From Rhodothermales bacterium (lineage in GTDB: Bacteria; Bacteroidota; Rhodothermia; Rhodothermales; Bin80), in contig JANQES010000090.1 in the NCBI GenBank assembly GCA_028278205.1, forward strand, positions 1-64,000: a DNA stretch of 64,000 bases. Reading direction: 5' to 3'. The position numbers and the translations under genes are program-made. The stretch's first letter is position 1, and the number at the start of each line of letters is the position of its first letter. The notes beneath the pieces are model-generated. The model saw only the letters and a program-made list of their open reading frames with translations. It was not told the DNA's origin and searched no databases. This document shows positions 6,932-14,347 of the stretch, piece by piece.

Positions 6932-8341
6932 ATGTACCGCTCCCACCCGCTCACTCGCTCTGTATTCTGGGTGCTGCTGGTCTGCCTGTTTACCGCCGGA
7001 TGTGATTCGGCGGGCGATAACGGCGACTCGACACCCATCGTCGCGCCGGACGGCCTAGATGCGGCTATCCGAACGTGGCTTCAGCAAAACGTCCTTCCGT
7101 TCGAGACCGTCGAGCCCAACGACGATTTTTCCGATCTTGAGCCGCTCAAAGAGATCATCGGCGACGCGCGCATCGTATCGCTGGGCGAGGCTACGCACGG
7201 CACGCGTGAGTTTTTCCAGATGAAACACCGGCTGCTGAAGTTTCTCGTCGAAGAGATGGGATTTACGGCCTTCGCCATCGAAGCCACCATGCCCGAATCG
7301 TTTTTCGTCAACGACTACGTACGCGCGGGCGAGGGCGATCCGGCCAAGCTGCTCTCCGGTCTTTACTTCTGGACCTGGAACACGCAAGAAGTGCTCGACA
7401 TGATCTTGTGGATGCGCCAGCACAACGAGCAAACCACCGGCCCCGGCGTCAGCTTCTTCGGCTTCGACATGCAGTTTCCCCGCGAGGCCATGGATCACGT
7501 GTCGGCGTATCTCGAAAGCGTGCAGCCCGACAGCCTCGACTACATCCGCGAGATGTATGACTGCTTCCGCGCCTATCAGAGCAGCGTCTCCACCTACAGC
7601 GACGCCTCGTTCACCATCCAAAACACGTGCGCTACCAACGTCGAGGCGCTGTACAATTTTATGGAGGAAAACAAGAACGCGTACGAAGCTCAAACTTCGC
7701 CGGAGGCTTTTGCGCTGGCGTTGCAACACGCCCGTCTCGTCATCCAGGCCGAAGATGCCTTCTCCAGCAGTCCGGCGGCTCGGCGCGACGATTACATGGC
7801 CGAGAACACCCGCTGGCTCCTCGATGAATGGCTCGGCCCGGACGATAAGATTGTGCTGTGGGCGCATAACTACCACATCGCCGTCTCGCCGGGCACCGAC
7901 TTCGGCACGCAGGGCACCACCCTGCGCCGGTGGTACGGCGACGACATGGTCATCATGGGCTTCAACTTCTACACGGGCACGTTCAATGCCCGGATACGGG
8001 AAAACGGCCAGACCGGCGCGTTGCAGCGCCACAGCACCCCGGTGCCGCCGGAAGACACCTACGCCGCTCATTTTGACAGCGCCCGGATTCCTCTGTTTTT
8101 CCTGAATCTGCAAGGCCTGCCGCAAAACGATCCGGCGCTGCAATGGCTCTACGGTCCACGCCGCTTCCGCAGCATCGGCGCCGTCTACAACTCCGCCCAG
8201 GACGCCAATTATTATTATCAGGCCAACCTGCCTGAAGAGTTCGACGTGGTCATTTATATCAGGACCACCACGCCCTCGGTCTTGCTGCCGTTTACCTCGG
8301 CAGCGGGCAAGACGCCGCCGGGGCCGCCGCTTTTTCGGTAG
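6932..8341 (+). CDS. Erythromycin-esterase-family lipoprotein
   Basis: A 469-residue protein of the EreA/EreB-like family. The N-terminal lipoprotein signal ends in the lipobox TAGC. Diagnostic blocks follow: IVSLGEATHGTREFFQMKHRLLKFL (the conserved GE.THGT motif with catalytic-type Glu and His), FAIEATMPESFFVNDYV, WTWNTQEVLDMILWMRQHN, and VLWAHNYHIA late in the chain. True Ere enzymes open macrolide lactones, but most family members have unknown substrates, and being a lipoprotein argues for an envelope role rather than cytoplasmic resistance. The C-terminus is less conserved and ends in a short Pro/Gly-rich tail. I would not call this a resistance gene. Confidence 0.85.
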   Translation: MYRSHPLTRSVFWVLLVCLFTAGCDSAGDNGDSTPIVAPDGLDAAIRTWLQQNVLPFETVEPNDDFSDLEPLKEIIGDARIVSLGEATHGTREFFQMKHRLLKFLVEEMGFTAFAIEATMPESFFVNDYVRAGEGDPAKLLSGLYFWTWNTQEVLDMILWMRQHNEQTTGPGVSFFGFDMQFPREAMDHVSAYLESVQPDSLDYIREMYDCFRAYQSSVSTYSDASFTIQNTCATNVEALYNFMEENKNAYEAQTSPEAFALALQHARLVIQAEDAFSSSPAARRDDYMAENTRWLLDEWLGPDDKIVLWAHNYHIAVSPGTDFGTQGTTLRRWYGDDMVIMGFNFYTGTFNARIRENGQTGALQRHSTPVPPEDTYAAHFDSARIPLFFLNLQGLPQNDPALQWLYGPRRFRSIGAVYNSAQDANYYYQANLPEEFDVVIYIRTTTPSVLLPFTSAAGKTPPGPPLFR

Positions 8342-8352
8342 GTTTGTTATTG

Positions 8353-8419
8353 GATGCGGGATATGGAATACGAGATGATGATTGTATCCCGTCACTCGTA
8401 TCCCGTATCCCGCATCTGA
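8353..8419. repeat. Heptamer foldback array (TATCCCG word)
   Basis: Left: GATGCGG, GATATGG, AATACGA, GATGATG (8353-8380). Right: TATCCCG, TCACTCG, TATCCCG, TATCCCG, CATCTGA (8385-8419). It fills the convergent gap between the esterase stop at 8341 and the glyS stop at 8465, so it could act as a bidirectional terminator. Confidence 0.6.
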
Positions 8420-8464
8420 CATCGACGCAAGGCCACGCTGCGCAACATGCGTCATAAAACCACG

Positions 8465-9904
8465 TCACCCGGCGGGTTGCCAATCGCGAACTTTATCCTG
8501 AACGAAAGCGACGACATTCTCTTTCGGAATGCGGACCTGTTCGAGCGAGTCGCGGTCGCGGATGGTGACGGTGCCGTCTTCGAGCGTCTCGCCATCGACC
8601 GTGATGCAGTAGGGCGTGCCGGCTTCGTCCATGCGCCGGTAACGCTTGCCGATGGAGCCTTTCTCGTCGTAAAACGCGTTGAAATGCTTGCGCAGATCCT
8701 TCTCGATGGCGTGGGCGATCTCCGGCATCCCTTCCTTTTTGACGAGCGGGAAGACCGCCGCTTTGATGGGCGCGATCTTCGGATGAAAGCTCATCACTAC
8801 GCGCTGCTCATTCTCTAGTTGCTCCTCGCGATAGGCGTCGCTGAGCAGCATCAAAATCGTCCGATCTAACCCGACGGACGTCTCAACGACGTAGGGGATG
8901 TAGCGCTCTTTGATCTGCGGATCGAAGTATTCCATCTTCTTGCCGGAATATTCCTGGTGTTTGCCCAGGTCGAAATCCGTGCGCGAGTGAATGCCCTCGA
9001 CTTCCTGCCATCCGATAGGAAATTCGTACATGATATCGACGGCGGCGTCGGCGTAATGGGCCGGTTTTTCGTGGACGTGCCAGCGTAGTTTTTCGGGGCG
9101 GACGCCGTTGTCGATGTGCCACTGCCGGCGTTTTTCTTTCCACTCCTCGTAGGCCTCCATCTGCGTGCCGGGCTTGACGAAGTATTGCATCTCCATCTGC
9201 TCGAACTCGCGCATGCGGAAGATGAACTGCCGGGCGACGATCTCGTTGCGGAAGGCCTTGCCCACCTGCGCAATGCCGAACGGCACCTGAAGCCGCGCCG
9301 TCTCGCGCACGTTGTGAAAGTTGACGAAGATGCCCTGCGCCGTCTCAGGCCGCAAGTAGATGGTGTTGTCCGAGCCCGCCAGCGGCCCCACGTGCGTCTC
9401 GAACATCAGGTTGAACTGCCGCACCTCGGTCCAGTCGAACGCCCCGGAGTCGGGCGCGCGGATCTCTTCGTCCATGATGATGGCGTAGAGCGCCTTCGGC
9501 AAATCGTCGGCGTTGAGCGCTTCGAGGAGGCGCTGATGGACGGCCTCGGCCTGCGCTTCTTTGCCTTTATCCCGCAGCTTCGCGATGTGGCCTTCGATGA
9601 GTTGATCGGCCTTGTAACGCCGTTTCGAGGCCTTGTCGTCGATCAACGGATCGTGGAAGGCATCGACGTGGCCGGAGGCTTTCCAGACCGTCGGATGCAT
9701 CAGGATGGAGGCATCGACGCCTTCGATGTTGTCGTGCTGGTAGACCATGGCCTGCCACCAGCTTCCGTGGACGTTGCGCTTGAGTTCGACGCCGAGCGGG
9801 CCGTAATCATAGGCCGCCCCCAGCCCGCCGTAGATCTCCGACGACTGAAAGATGAACCCGCGCCGCTTGCACAACGAGACGATTTTATCGAGAAGCTTGC
9901 TCAT
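8465..9904 (-). CDS. glyS: Glycyl-tRNA synthetase, eukaryote/archaeal-type homodimer
   Basis: A 479-residue class II aminoacyl-tRNA synthetase that charges tRNA-Gly. The first helix leads to the glycine-specific GGLGAAYDYGPLGVELKRN. Class II motif 2 appears as PFGIAQVGKAFRNEI followed by FRMREFEQMEMQYF, and motif 3 as VVETSVGLDRTIL. The C-terminal anticodon-binding domain is present (KIAPIKAAVFPLVKK to the end). The single-chain alpha2 form, rather than the bacterial alpha2beta2 form, is usual in Bacteroidota-related phyla. A hairpin with a T-run lies upstream in the leader region; I could not find T-box hallmarks there. Confidence 0.95.
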   Translation of the reverse strand: MSKLLDKIVSLCKRRGFIFQSSEIYGGLGAAYDYGPLGVELKRNVHGSWWQAMVYQHDNIEGVDASILMHPTVWKASGHVDAFHDPLIDDKASKRRYKADQLIEGHIAKLRDKGKEAQAEAVHQRLLEALNADDLPKALYAIIMDEEIRAPDSGAFDWTEVRQFNLMFETHVGPLAGSDNTIYLRPETAQGIFVNFHNVRETARLQVPFGIAQVGKAFRNEIVARQFIFRMREFEQMEMQYFVKPGTQMEAYEEWKEKRRQWHIDNGVRPEKLRWHVHEKPAHYADAAVDIMYEFPIGWQEVEGIHSRTDFDLGKHQEYSGKKMEYFDPQIKERYIPYVVETSVGLDRTILMLLSDAYREEQLENEQRVVMSFHPKIAPIKAAVFPLVKKEGMPEIAHAIEKDLRKHFNAFYDEKGSIGKRYRRMDEAGTPYCITVDGETLEDGTVTIRDRDSLEQVRIPKENVVAFVQDKVRDWQPAG

Positions 9905-9910
9905 CGTTAT

Positions 9911-10018
9911 TGTCCGTAGTCAGTAGTCCGTGGTTAGTTGTTGGGATATGTCTCAGCGGTTTCTGCGAAGAAACAACGGACAACAGCGCGCGAAGCGCGC
10001 GTACAACGAGCCACGAAC
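9911..10018. repeat. Heptamer foldback array with GC palindrome insert
   Basis: Left: TGTCCGT, AGTCAGT, AGTCCGT, GGTTAGT, TGTTGGG (9911-9945). The right side (about 9971-10018) is built of AACAACG-, GACAACA- and CCACGAA-type words, interrupted by the palindrome GCGCGCGAAGCGCGC. It starts 6 bp upstream of the glyS start codon, so it is in the glyS 5' leader. Confidence 0.5.
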
Positions 10019-10025
10019 CAATACA

Positions 10026-10055
10026 AAAAAAGGCACCTCGCAGAGGAGATGCCTG
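10026..10055 (-). terminator. Hairpin with T-run upstream of glyS (minus strand)
   Basis: On the minus strand, AGGCA and TGCCT arms with inner CCTC/GAGG are followed by seven T. It would end transcripts coming from the transposase gene before glyS, or act as an attenuator in the glyS leader. The sequence does not decide which. Confidence 0.55.
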
Positions 10056-10160
10056 CCGGTCTTCAAACGCAAACTACCGTACGAAGGTCTGCCAAACAAT
10101 GCCAATTGCTTGAAAAGTGGATGATTAACGCCATCCGCCGATGCCTGCCGCCACCCCCAA

Positions 10161-10187
10161 AAGTCCCGTAGGGACGACCTGTTTGTA
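10161..10187 (+). repeat. REP-like repeat, copy 2
   Basis: AAGTCCCGTAGGGACGACCT followed by GTTTGTAG. Same orientation on the plus strand as copy 3; related to the copy at 106-133 read on its minus strand. It lies just downstream of the RAYT-type gene. Confidence 0.65.
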
Positions 10188-10211
10188 GTAATCTCGACCT
10201 CATAAAAAAGA

Positions 10212-10235
10212 AAGCTCCGTAGGAGCGACCTGTTC
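10212..10235 (+). repeat. REP-like repeat, copy 3
   Basis: AAGCTCCGTAGGAGCGACCT then GTTC. It differs from copy 2 by paired changes that keep the CTCCGTAGGAG palindrome, which indicates selection for the hairpin. Confidence 0.6.
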
Positions 10236-10250
10236 CTGCCACCTCACCAG

Positions 10251-10718
10251 CTACGCCTCCTCGACCCATTCAAAAAGATACCGCTCATCATACGCGACCA
10301 CGAACTTGCGCAGCATATCGAGATATTCTTCCTTGAAGCCCCGCCGGCTGTGGTGCTGCTCCTGATTCAAAATGTATTGACAAACTTGATCGACCTGGGA
10401 ACGCGCATAGGAAAACGCGCCATAGCCTTCTTGCCATCGAAACGTGCCCGGCACCCACTTCTGTTCATTGATAAAATTGGAAGAGCCTGCTTTCACATCA
10501 CGAACCACATCGGAAAGCGCATCTTTTGGATTCAGGCCAATGAAAACGTGAATGTGATCCGGCATACCCCCGATAGCGAGCAGTTTCTGCTCTCGTCGAT
10601 GCAGGATGCCGGTGATGTATTTGTAGAGTTCTACGAGGTGCCTTTTCGGCAAAAGGTTGTGGCCACCCTGCACGGCGAAGACGATGTGGATGTAGATCTC
10701 GGTGTAGGTGTTTGCCAT
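10251..10718 (-). CDS. IS200/IS605-type Y1 transposase (REP-associated, RAYT-like)
   Basis: A 155-residue HUH single-strand transposase. The N-terminal strand TEIYIHIVFAVQG, the metal-binding HUH motif in GGMPDHIHVFIGL, the WQEGYGAFSYARSQVDQVCQYI segment with the catalytic Tyr near the helix, and the QEQHH tail are all family hallmarks. No TnpB or other IS gene accompanies it. Its flanks instead carry at least four copies of a short palindrome, and an identical copy lies 10 kb away. That is the picture of a REP-associated transposase (RAYT) rather than an active IS200. RAYTs cut single-stranded REP DNA next to the hairpin; activity here is not shown. The reading frame looks intact. Confidence 0.85.
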   Translation of the reverse strand: MANTYTEIYIHIVFAVQGGHNLLPKRHLVELYKYITGILHRREQKLLAIGGMPDHIHVFIGLNPKDALSDVVRDVKAGSSNFINEQKWVPGTFRWQEGYGAFSYARSQVDQVCQYILNQEQHHSRRGFKEEYLDMLRKFVVAYDERYLFEWVEEA

Positions 10719-10730
10719 GACGTTGTTTGA

Positions 10731-10752
10731 ACAGGCCGCCCCTACGGGGCTT
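10731..10752 (-). repeat. REP-like repeat, copy 4
   Basis: On the plus strand it reads ACAGGCCGCCCCTACGGGG and then CTT, directly upstream of the transposase start. Its orientation is opposite to copies 2 and 3 on the other side of the gene, so the transposase is flanked by inverted REPs. Confidence 0.6.
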
Positions 10753-10773
10753 GCCTTTTGGGGGTGGGTTGTG

Positions 10774-10801
10774 CTACAAATAGGTCGCCCCTACGGGGCT
10801 T
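10774..10801 (-). repeat. REP-like repeat, copy 5
   Basis: Identical over 28 bp to the copy at 106-133, and in the same orientation. With copy 4 it forms a direct pair 21 bp apart upstream of the RAYT-like gene. Confidence 0.65.
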
Positions 10802-11031
10802 ATCACGCGTGATGGTTCCGGGTTGCGTGGATTTAGGCGGAAGGCGCGTTGTTCTCCTTTTTTCAGTTCAAGAGCAACTTTACCTCTTTTTCCTCATAAT
10901 ATGTTTTTACTTCCTGGGGACACAGTCAACCTCACAGTTGTTGATGACTGCAACGACTGACCTGGCAGCAGCCAAAAGAGCCACAGATTGCGTGGCCGCC
11001 AGGGGGAGAATCCCTTTGCTGTTGGTATTGG

Positions 11032-11073
11032 CCTCCGTCGGGAAGACGGACCGGCCCTCCGTCGGGAAGATGG
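11032..11073. repeat. Tandem repeat in the non-coding region 10802-11192
   Basis: Two copies of an 18-bp word beginning CCTCCGTCGGGAAGA, at 11032-11049 and 11056-11073, period 24 bp. The surrounding 390 bp has no recognisable gene. It could be the untranslated upstream region of the small membrane peptide at 11193. Confidence 0.4.
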
Positions 11074-11192
11074 TGAAAAATACAGGCCGCTTAGGTCCCA
11101 GAGGCCGAGTCGACCGGCTGACGGGATAGCGCCGTGGCACAGGCGCTTTATAAATCCGCCAAGTCAACAGGCTTGGGGCCCTGAGCCGTTGC

Positions 11193-11291
11193 ATGGATAG
11201 AACCATGAGACGCTCAGAAAAAATCAGCGTGATCACTGATCTGATTGTAATCATCCTGATGATCATTCAGATCATAATCATGCTGTCATAA
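11193..11291 (+). CDS. Putative 32-residue hydrophobic peptide
   Basis: ATG at 11193 opens a 32-codon frame. About ten polar/basic residues (MDRTMRRSEK) are followed by a continuous hydrophobic stretch (ISVITDLIVIILMIIQIIIMLS) able to form one membrane helix. The stop is 9 nt before a strong hairpin at 11301-11324. Small single-helix peptides of this kind include type I toxins and regulatory membrane peptides, but nothing here identifies a family. No clear ribosome-binding site is visible. The A/T-rich composition of the frame contrasts with the surroundings. It may be a chance frame. Confidence 0.35.
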   Translation: MDRTMRRSEKISVITDLIVIILMIIQIIIMLS

Positions 11292-11300
11292 AGGAATCGG

Positions 11301-11324
11301 GCCGAGGCAACAAACCGCCTCGGC
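11301..11324. terminator. GC-rich hairpin, likely bidirectional terminator
   Basis: Perfect 8-bp stem GCCGAGGC/GCCTCGGC around 8 nt, with a T-rich tail (TCTTCCTGTTT) on the plus strand. It lies between the small peptide frame and the 3' end of radC. Confidence 0.6.
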
Positions 11325-11333
11325 TCTTCCTGT

Positions 11334-12119
11334 TTATCCAGATCTCATATCTCCCTCTCTCCCTTTCCCCCTCTCTCCCCCCATCAACCCCCGTTCCGCC
11401 AGCGAGGTATAGCCCGCCCCGGCGATGATGAGGTGGTCATGCACCGGCACGCCCATGAGCTTGCCCGCCTCGACGAGTTGACGGGTAATGCGGATGTCTT
11501 CGCGCGACGGCTCCGGGTTGCCTGAAGGATGGTTGTGTAGGCAGATGATAGCAGCGGCGTTCTCAAGAATGGCTCTTTGAAATACCGCGCGCGGCTCGAC
11601 GATGGAGGCGGCCAGCCCGCCCTCGCTGATCGTGAAATCGCCGGTGATGATGTTGGCGGTATTGAGCAGCACCACTTTGAAGATCTCCCGCTTGAGATCG
11701 CGCATGAGCGGGCCGTAGACGGCAGCCACGTCTTCGGGCGAAGTGACCTGCACCCGCTCACCCCCCCGCTGCGACTCGACGCGCCGCCCGATCTCGAAGG
11801 CGGCTACCAACTGCACCGCCTTGGCCGGGCCGATGCCGGCCACGCGCATCAACTCTTTCAACGCCCGCTGCGACGTGTTGTGAAGCGATCCGTAGGCGCG
11901 CAAAAGCGCCTGCCCGAGTTGCACCGCCGACAGCGGCCCGTCTTTGGTGCGCGTGCCGCTGCCGAAGATCAACCCGATCAGTTCGGCGTCGGAGAGCGCC
12001 GCCGGGCCGCGCTGCATCAGCTTCTCACGCGGACGGTCCGACTCGGCCCACTGGTTGATAGGAACGTGATACCGGATCTCCGGCTCGTGCGCCGGATCCG
12101 GCTCAGGCGAGGTGCTCAT
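11334..12119 (-). CDS. radC: RadC-family JAB/MPN-domain protein
   Basis: A 261-residue RadC protein. Helix-hairpin-helix region about 60-105 (LKELMRVAGIGPAKAVQLVAAFE). The JAMM metal-binding motif is complete: Glu in FTISEGG, then HNHPSGNPEPSREDI with two His, Ser and Asp, and VPVHDHLIIAG. The family was named for radiation repair, but that role is doubtful; the JAB fold suggests a metallohydrolase, and association with mobile DNA is common. The last ~14 residues (GERGKGREGD and following) go beyond the usual GYTSLAERGL end and are encoded by an octamer repeat array (11345-11378), so the repeat has been captured as coding sequence. Confidence 0.9.
   Translation of the reverse strand: MSTSPEPDPAHEPEIRYHVPINQWAESDRPREKLMQRGPAALSDAELIGLIFGSGTRTKDGPLSAVQLGQALLRAYGSLHNTSQRALKELMRVAGIGPAKAVQLVAAFEIGRRVESQRGGERVQVTSPEDVAAVYGPLMRDLKREIFKVVLLNTANIITGDFTISEGGLAASIVEPRAVFQRAILENAAAIICLHNHPSGNPEPSREDIRITRQLVEAGKLMGVPVHDHLIIAGAGYTSLAERGLMGGERGKGREGDMRSG
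11345..11378. repeat. Octamer polypyrimidine array (CCCTYTCY word), copy 1
   Basis: Tandem 8-mers CCCTCTCT, CCCTTTCC, CCCTCTCT, CCC. The same array occurs at 18231-18260, on both arms at 35867-35925, and expanded at 55609-55676. Here it overlaps the 3' end of radC. Confidence 0.6.
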
Positions 12120-12130
12120 AGGTCATCGGG

Positions 12131-12193
12131 GTGGATGCGTAGCTGCGTACTGCGTAGTGCGTCTTGGTTGATGCGCAAAACGAAGTACGAATC
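12131..12193. repeat. Degraded heptamer array between radC and rho
   Basis: Words ending in TGCG (GGATGCG, TACTGCG, TAGTGCG) face CAAAACG, AAGTACG around 12170-12190. The arms are less complementary than at other loci. The whole radC-rho gap (12120-12268) contains no gene. Confidence 0.4.
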
Positions 12194-12268
12194 CTTTCCC
12201 GATGGTAGGACGCGCCCGGCTGGAATGCTGGACCTCCCGAAAAAAAATTAGCCGATCCCGAAATAAAA

Positions 12269-13381
12269 TTAAAGCTCAGGAATCAGGCCGTCGAGCATTT
12301 CTTCGTTGGAGGCGAACTGCTGCATGTGCCGCACGAGCGCCTGCATGGCATCGATGGGGCCGCGGCTGTTGAGCACGCGGAAGAGCCGGTGATGCTGGGC
12401 AATCTTGTCGCCGAGCAGAAGTTCTTCGTTGCGCGTGCCGGTCTTGCGCAGGTTGACCGCCGGCCAGATGCGCTTGTGCGCCATCTCGCGGTCGAGCACG
12501 ATCTCGGCGTTGCCGGTGCCTTTGAACTCTTCGAAGATGACCTCGTCCATGCGGCTGCCCGTCTCGATGAGCGCTGTGGCGATGATCGTCAGCGAGCCGC
12601 CATGTTCGATGTTGCGCGCAGCGCCGAAGATGCGTCGCGGGATTTTCATGGCCCCGGCGTCGAGACCGCCCGACATCGTCCGGCCGCTGCCTTCGCCCCA
12701 GAGGTTGAAGGTGCGCCCCAGGCGCGTGAGCGAATCGAGCAGCAACACCACATCGTGGCCCAACTCGACGAGCCGCTTGGCGTATTCGAGCGACAGCACC
12801 GAGACCCGAACGTGGTTGTCCTGCTCCCGGTCGCTCGACGAGGCAAAGACCGTGGCGCTGGTCGAACGTTTGAAGTCGGTCACTTCCTCAGGGCGTTCAT
12901 CCACGAGCAGCGCCACGAGCTTGACGTCCGGATGATTCTGCGACATGGCAGCGGCCATCTCCTTGAGGATGATGGTCTTGCCGGTACGCGGCGGCGCCAC
13001 AATCAACGCTCGCTGCCCCTTGCCGATCGGGCACGCCAGATCGACCACGCGCATCGTGATGTCGGTCGGGCTTTTGACGAGGTTGAATTTCTCGTCGGGA
13101 TAGACGATGTGGCCATTGTCGAAGTCCTTGGTCTTAGCCCAGACCTCGGGCTCGACGTCCATGACGGAGAAGATGCGATGCACCTGCATATCCCCTTTGC
13201 GACCAGGGCGGAGGGTGCCTTCGAGCAAGACGCCGTCACGCAGTTTGAATTTGCGGATGGTGGGCGGCGAACAAAAAGGATCGCTCGGCCCCTTGGGGAC
13301 GTCGGAGCGCATCTCGCGAATGAATCCGAACTTTTTATCGCCGATGACTTCCAGCAATCCGCGAAACGGTTTCTCAGCCAT
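12269..13381 (-). CDS. rho: Transcription termination factor Rho
   Basis: A 370-residue hexameric RNA-dependent ATPase that ends transcription at Rho-dependent sites. The cold-shock-type primary RNA-binding domain is near 20-110 (with FGFIREM and DPFCSPPTIRKFKLRDG). The ATPase domain has Walker A APPRTGKT and Walker B VVLLLDSLTRL, the Q-loop/R-loop region follows, and the C-terminus is VRHMQQFASNEEMLDGL. There is no long N-terminal insertion of the kind seen in many Bacteroidota and Actinobacteria; this is a short form. It is preceded by a gene-poor 966-bp region, so regulation likely lies there. Confidence 0.95.
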   Translation of the reverse strand: MAEKPFRGLLEVIGDKKFGFIREMRSDVPKGPSDPFCSPPTIRKFKLRDGVLLEGTLRPGRKGDMQVHRIFSVMDVEPEVWAKTKDFDNGHIVYPDEKFNLVKSPTDITMRVVDLACPIGKGQRALIVAPPRTGKTIILKEMAAAMSQNHPDVKLVALLVDERPEEVTDFKRSTSATVFASSSDREQDNHVRVSVLSLEYAKRLVELGHDVVLLLDSLTRLGRTFNLWGEGSGRTMSGGLDAGAMKIPRRIFGAARNIEHGGSLTIIATALIETGSRMDEVIFEEFKGTGNAEIVLDREMAHKRIWPAVNLRKTGTRNEELLLGDKIAQHHRLFRVLNSRGPIDAMQALVRHMQQFASNEEMLDGLIPEL

Positions 13382-13722
13382 ACAAAAACCGGAATAGGTA
13401 GGTGGAATGGATACTACGACACGGGATCCGGTGAGTGGGCCTGATCGTGCCGGCGCACCAAAGCGTTTTTTGCTCTACGGGATGCACGCCTCTCTTGATA
13501 TCCCAAAACCTCGAATTTCGTCGCGTACTGTGCGTGTCGTACCAGCGTGTGTCTTGGCACAAGCGCGCAAGCCTGCTGCGTATAATCGTTACAGAGAAGC
13601 TCCTCCAGAACAGCCTCAAGCGGGAAAGCCGGCGCCTGAATGCGCCCTGTAAAGATCGGGCCAGGCGGGGTCTTTTCCTCCCTCGGAAATCCCTCGCCGA
13701 TGACCACAGGATGCGCCCTCTA

Positions 13723-13807
13723 ATGAATTTTGACACGCCAACGCGGATAAAGATAGAAGCCGGACAGGCTATTTCAAGCTTTACCGAATTTGACGGTCAA
13801 AATTCAT
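13723..13807. repeat. 12-bp inverted repeat in the rho upstream region
   Basis: ATGAATTTTGAC at 13723-13734 is repeated inverted at 13796-13807. The 85-bp unit could be a hairpin or a degenerate mobile-element remnant. The gap 13382-14347 holds this repeat, a solo TIR end and tandem repeats, but no gene I can support. Confidence 0.4.
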
Positions 13808-13840
13808 AAAGCTAATCGATTCGCAACAGCTTCAGAGCCC

Positions 13841-13861
13841 GTTTACCAAACAGTCTCTCGG
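13841..13861. repeat. Solo end of the GAGACTGTTTGGTAA terminal inverted repeat
   Basis: GTTTACCAAACAGTCTCTC is the reverse complement of the TIR carried by the 160-bp elements at 25548 and 59227. No partner end is visible nearby. Confidence 0.45.
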
Positions 13862-14047
13862 GGGCAAAAACAACGCACTCATTTCCTCGTCGAAACTACG
13901 CACTGACGGAGCACCAGGAATGAGAGCACGAGATACTCGGTCGGACATCGACCGGGAGAAGAGCACGACATCGTGTTTAGTGGAACGCTAGCAAAGATAG
14001 TTGGTTTCCGGGAAGGCGTCAAGGCATAGGGCTCACGTTGTTCGCCG

Positions 14048-14122
14048 TCATTCGCTCGCGATGCTCGCTGTCATTATTCGCTCGCGATGCTCGCTGTCAT
14101 TATTCGCTCGCGATGCTCGCTG
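14048..14122. repeat. 26-bp tandem repeat (TCATTATTCGCTCGCGATG unit)
   Basis: Three copies in a row: 14048-14070 (3 bp shorter), 14071-14096 and 14097-14122. A facing array at about 14190-14265 repeats ATGACCATGAATGAC with GCGAG-type spacers, partly complementary. Together they make a large foldback before the TTG-start hydrolase gene. Confidence 0.55.
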
Positions 14123-14347
14123 TCATTAGCGCCTACGGCGCGTCATTGGGCTCCCTTCGGTCGCCGTCATTTATTGTCATGGGTCGAACAAGACAATGAA
14201 TGACCATGAATGACACGAGCGAAGCGAGTACATGACCATGAATGACGCGAACGCCGTGAGCAATTGACGCACGCGAAGCGTACCCGTAACGCCCATCGTT
14301 GCAAACGCCGTTGAACCCGTACGACCTCGCACCTGACCGGTATTTCG

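Noticed and set aside
6932..8341. Calling the erythromycin-esterase-family gene a macrolide-resistance determinant
   Set aside because: The family is broad and this member is a lipoprotein; no evidence links it to macrolides.
9905..10060. A T-box attenuator upstream of glyS
   Set aside because: There is a hairpin with a T-run, but no T-box antiterminator sequence or specifier loop was found.
12326..13444. A long open frame antisense to rho
   Set aside because: It is an anti-frame of a highly conserved gene, with no homology or ribosome-binding site of its own; high GC makes such frames common.
13374..13809. Overlapping small frames on both strands upstream of rho
   Set aside because: Arg-rich, without recognisable domains or ribosome-binding sites; mutually overlapping frames in a repeat-bearing region.
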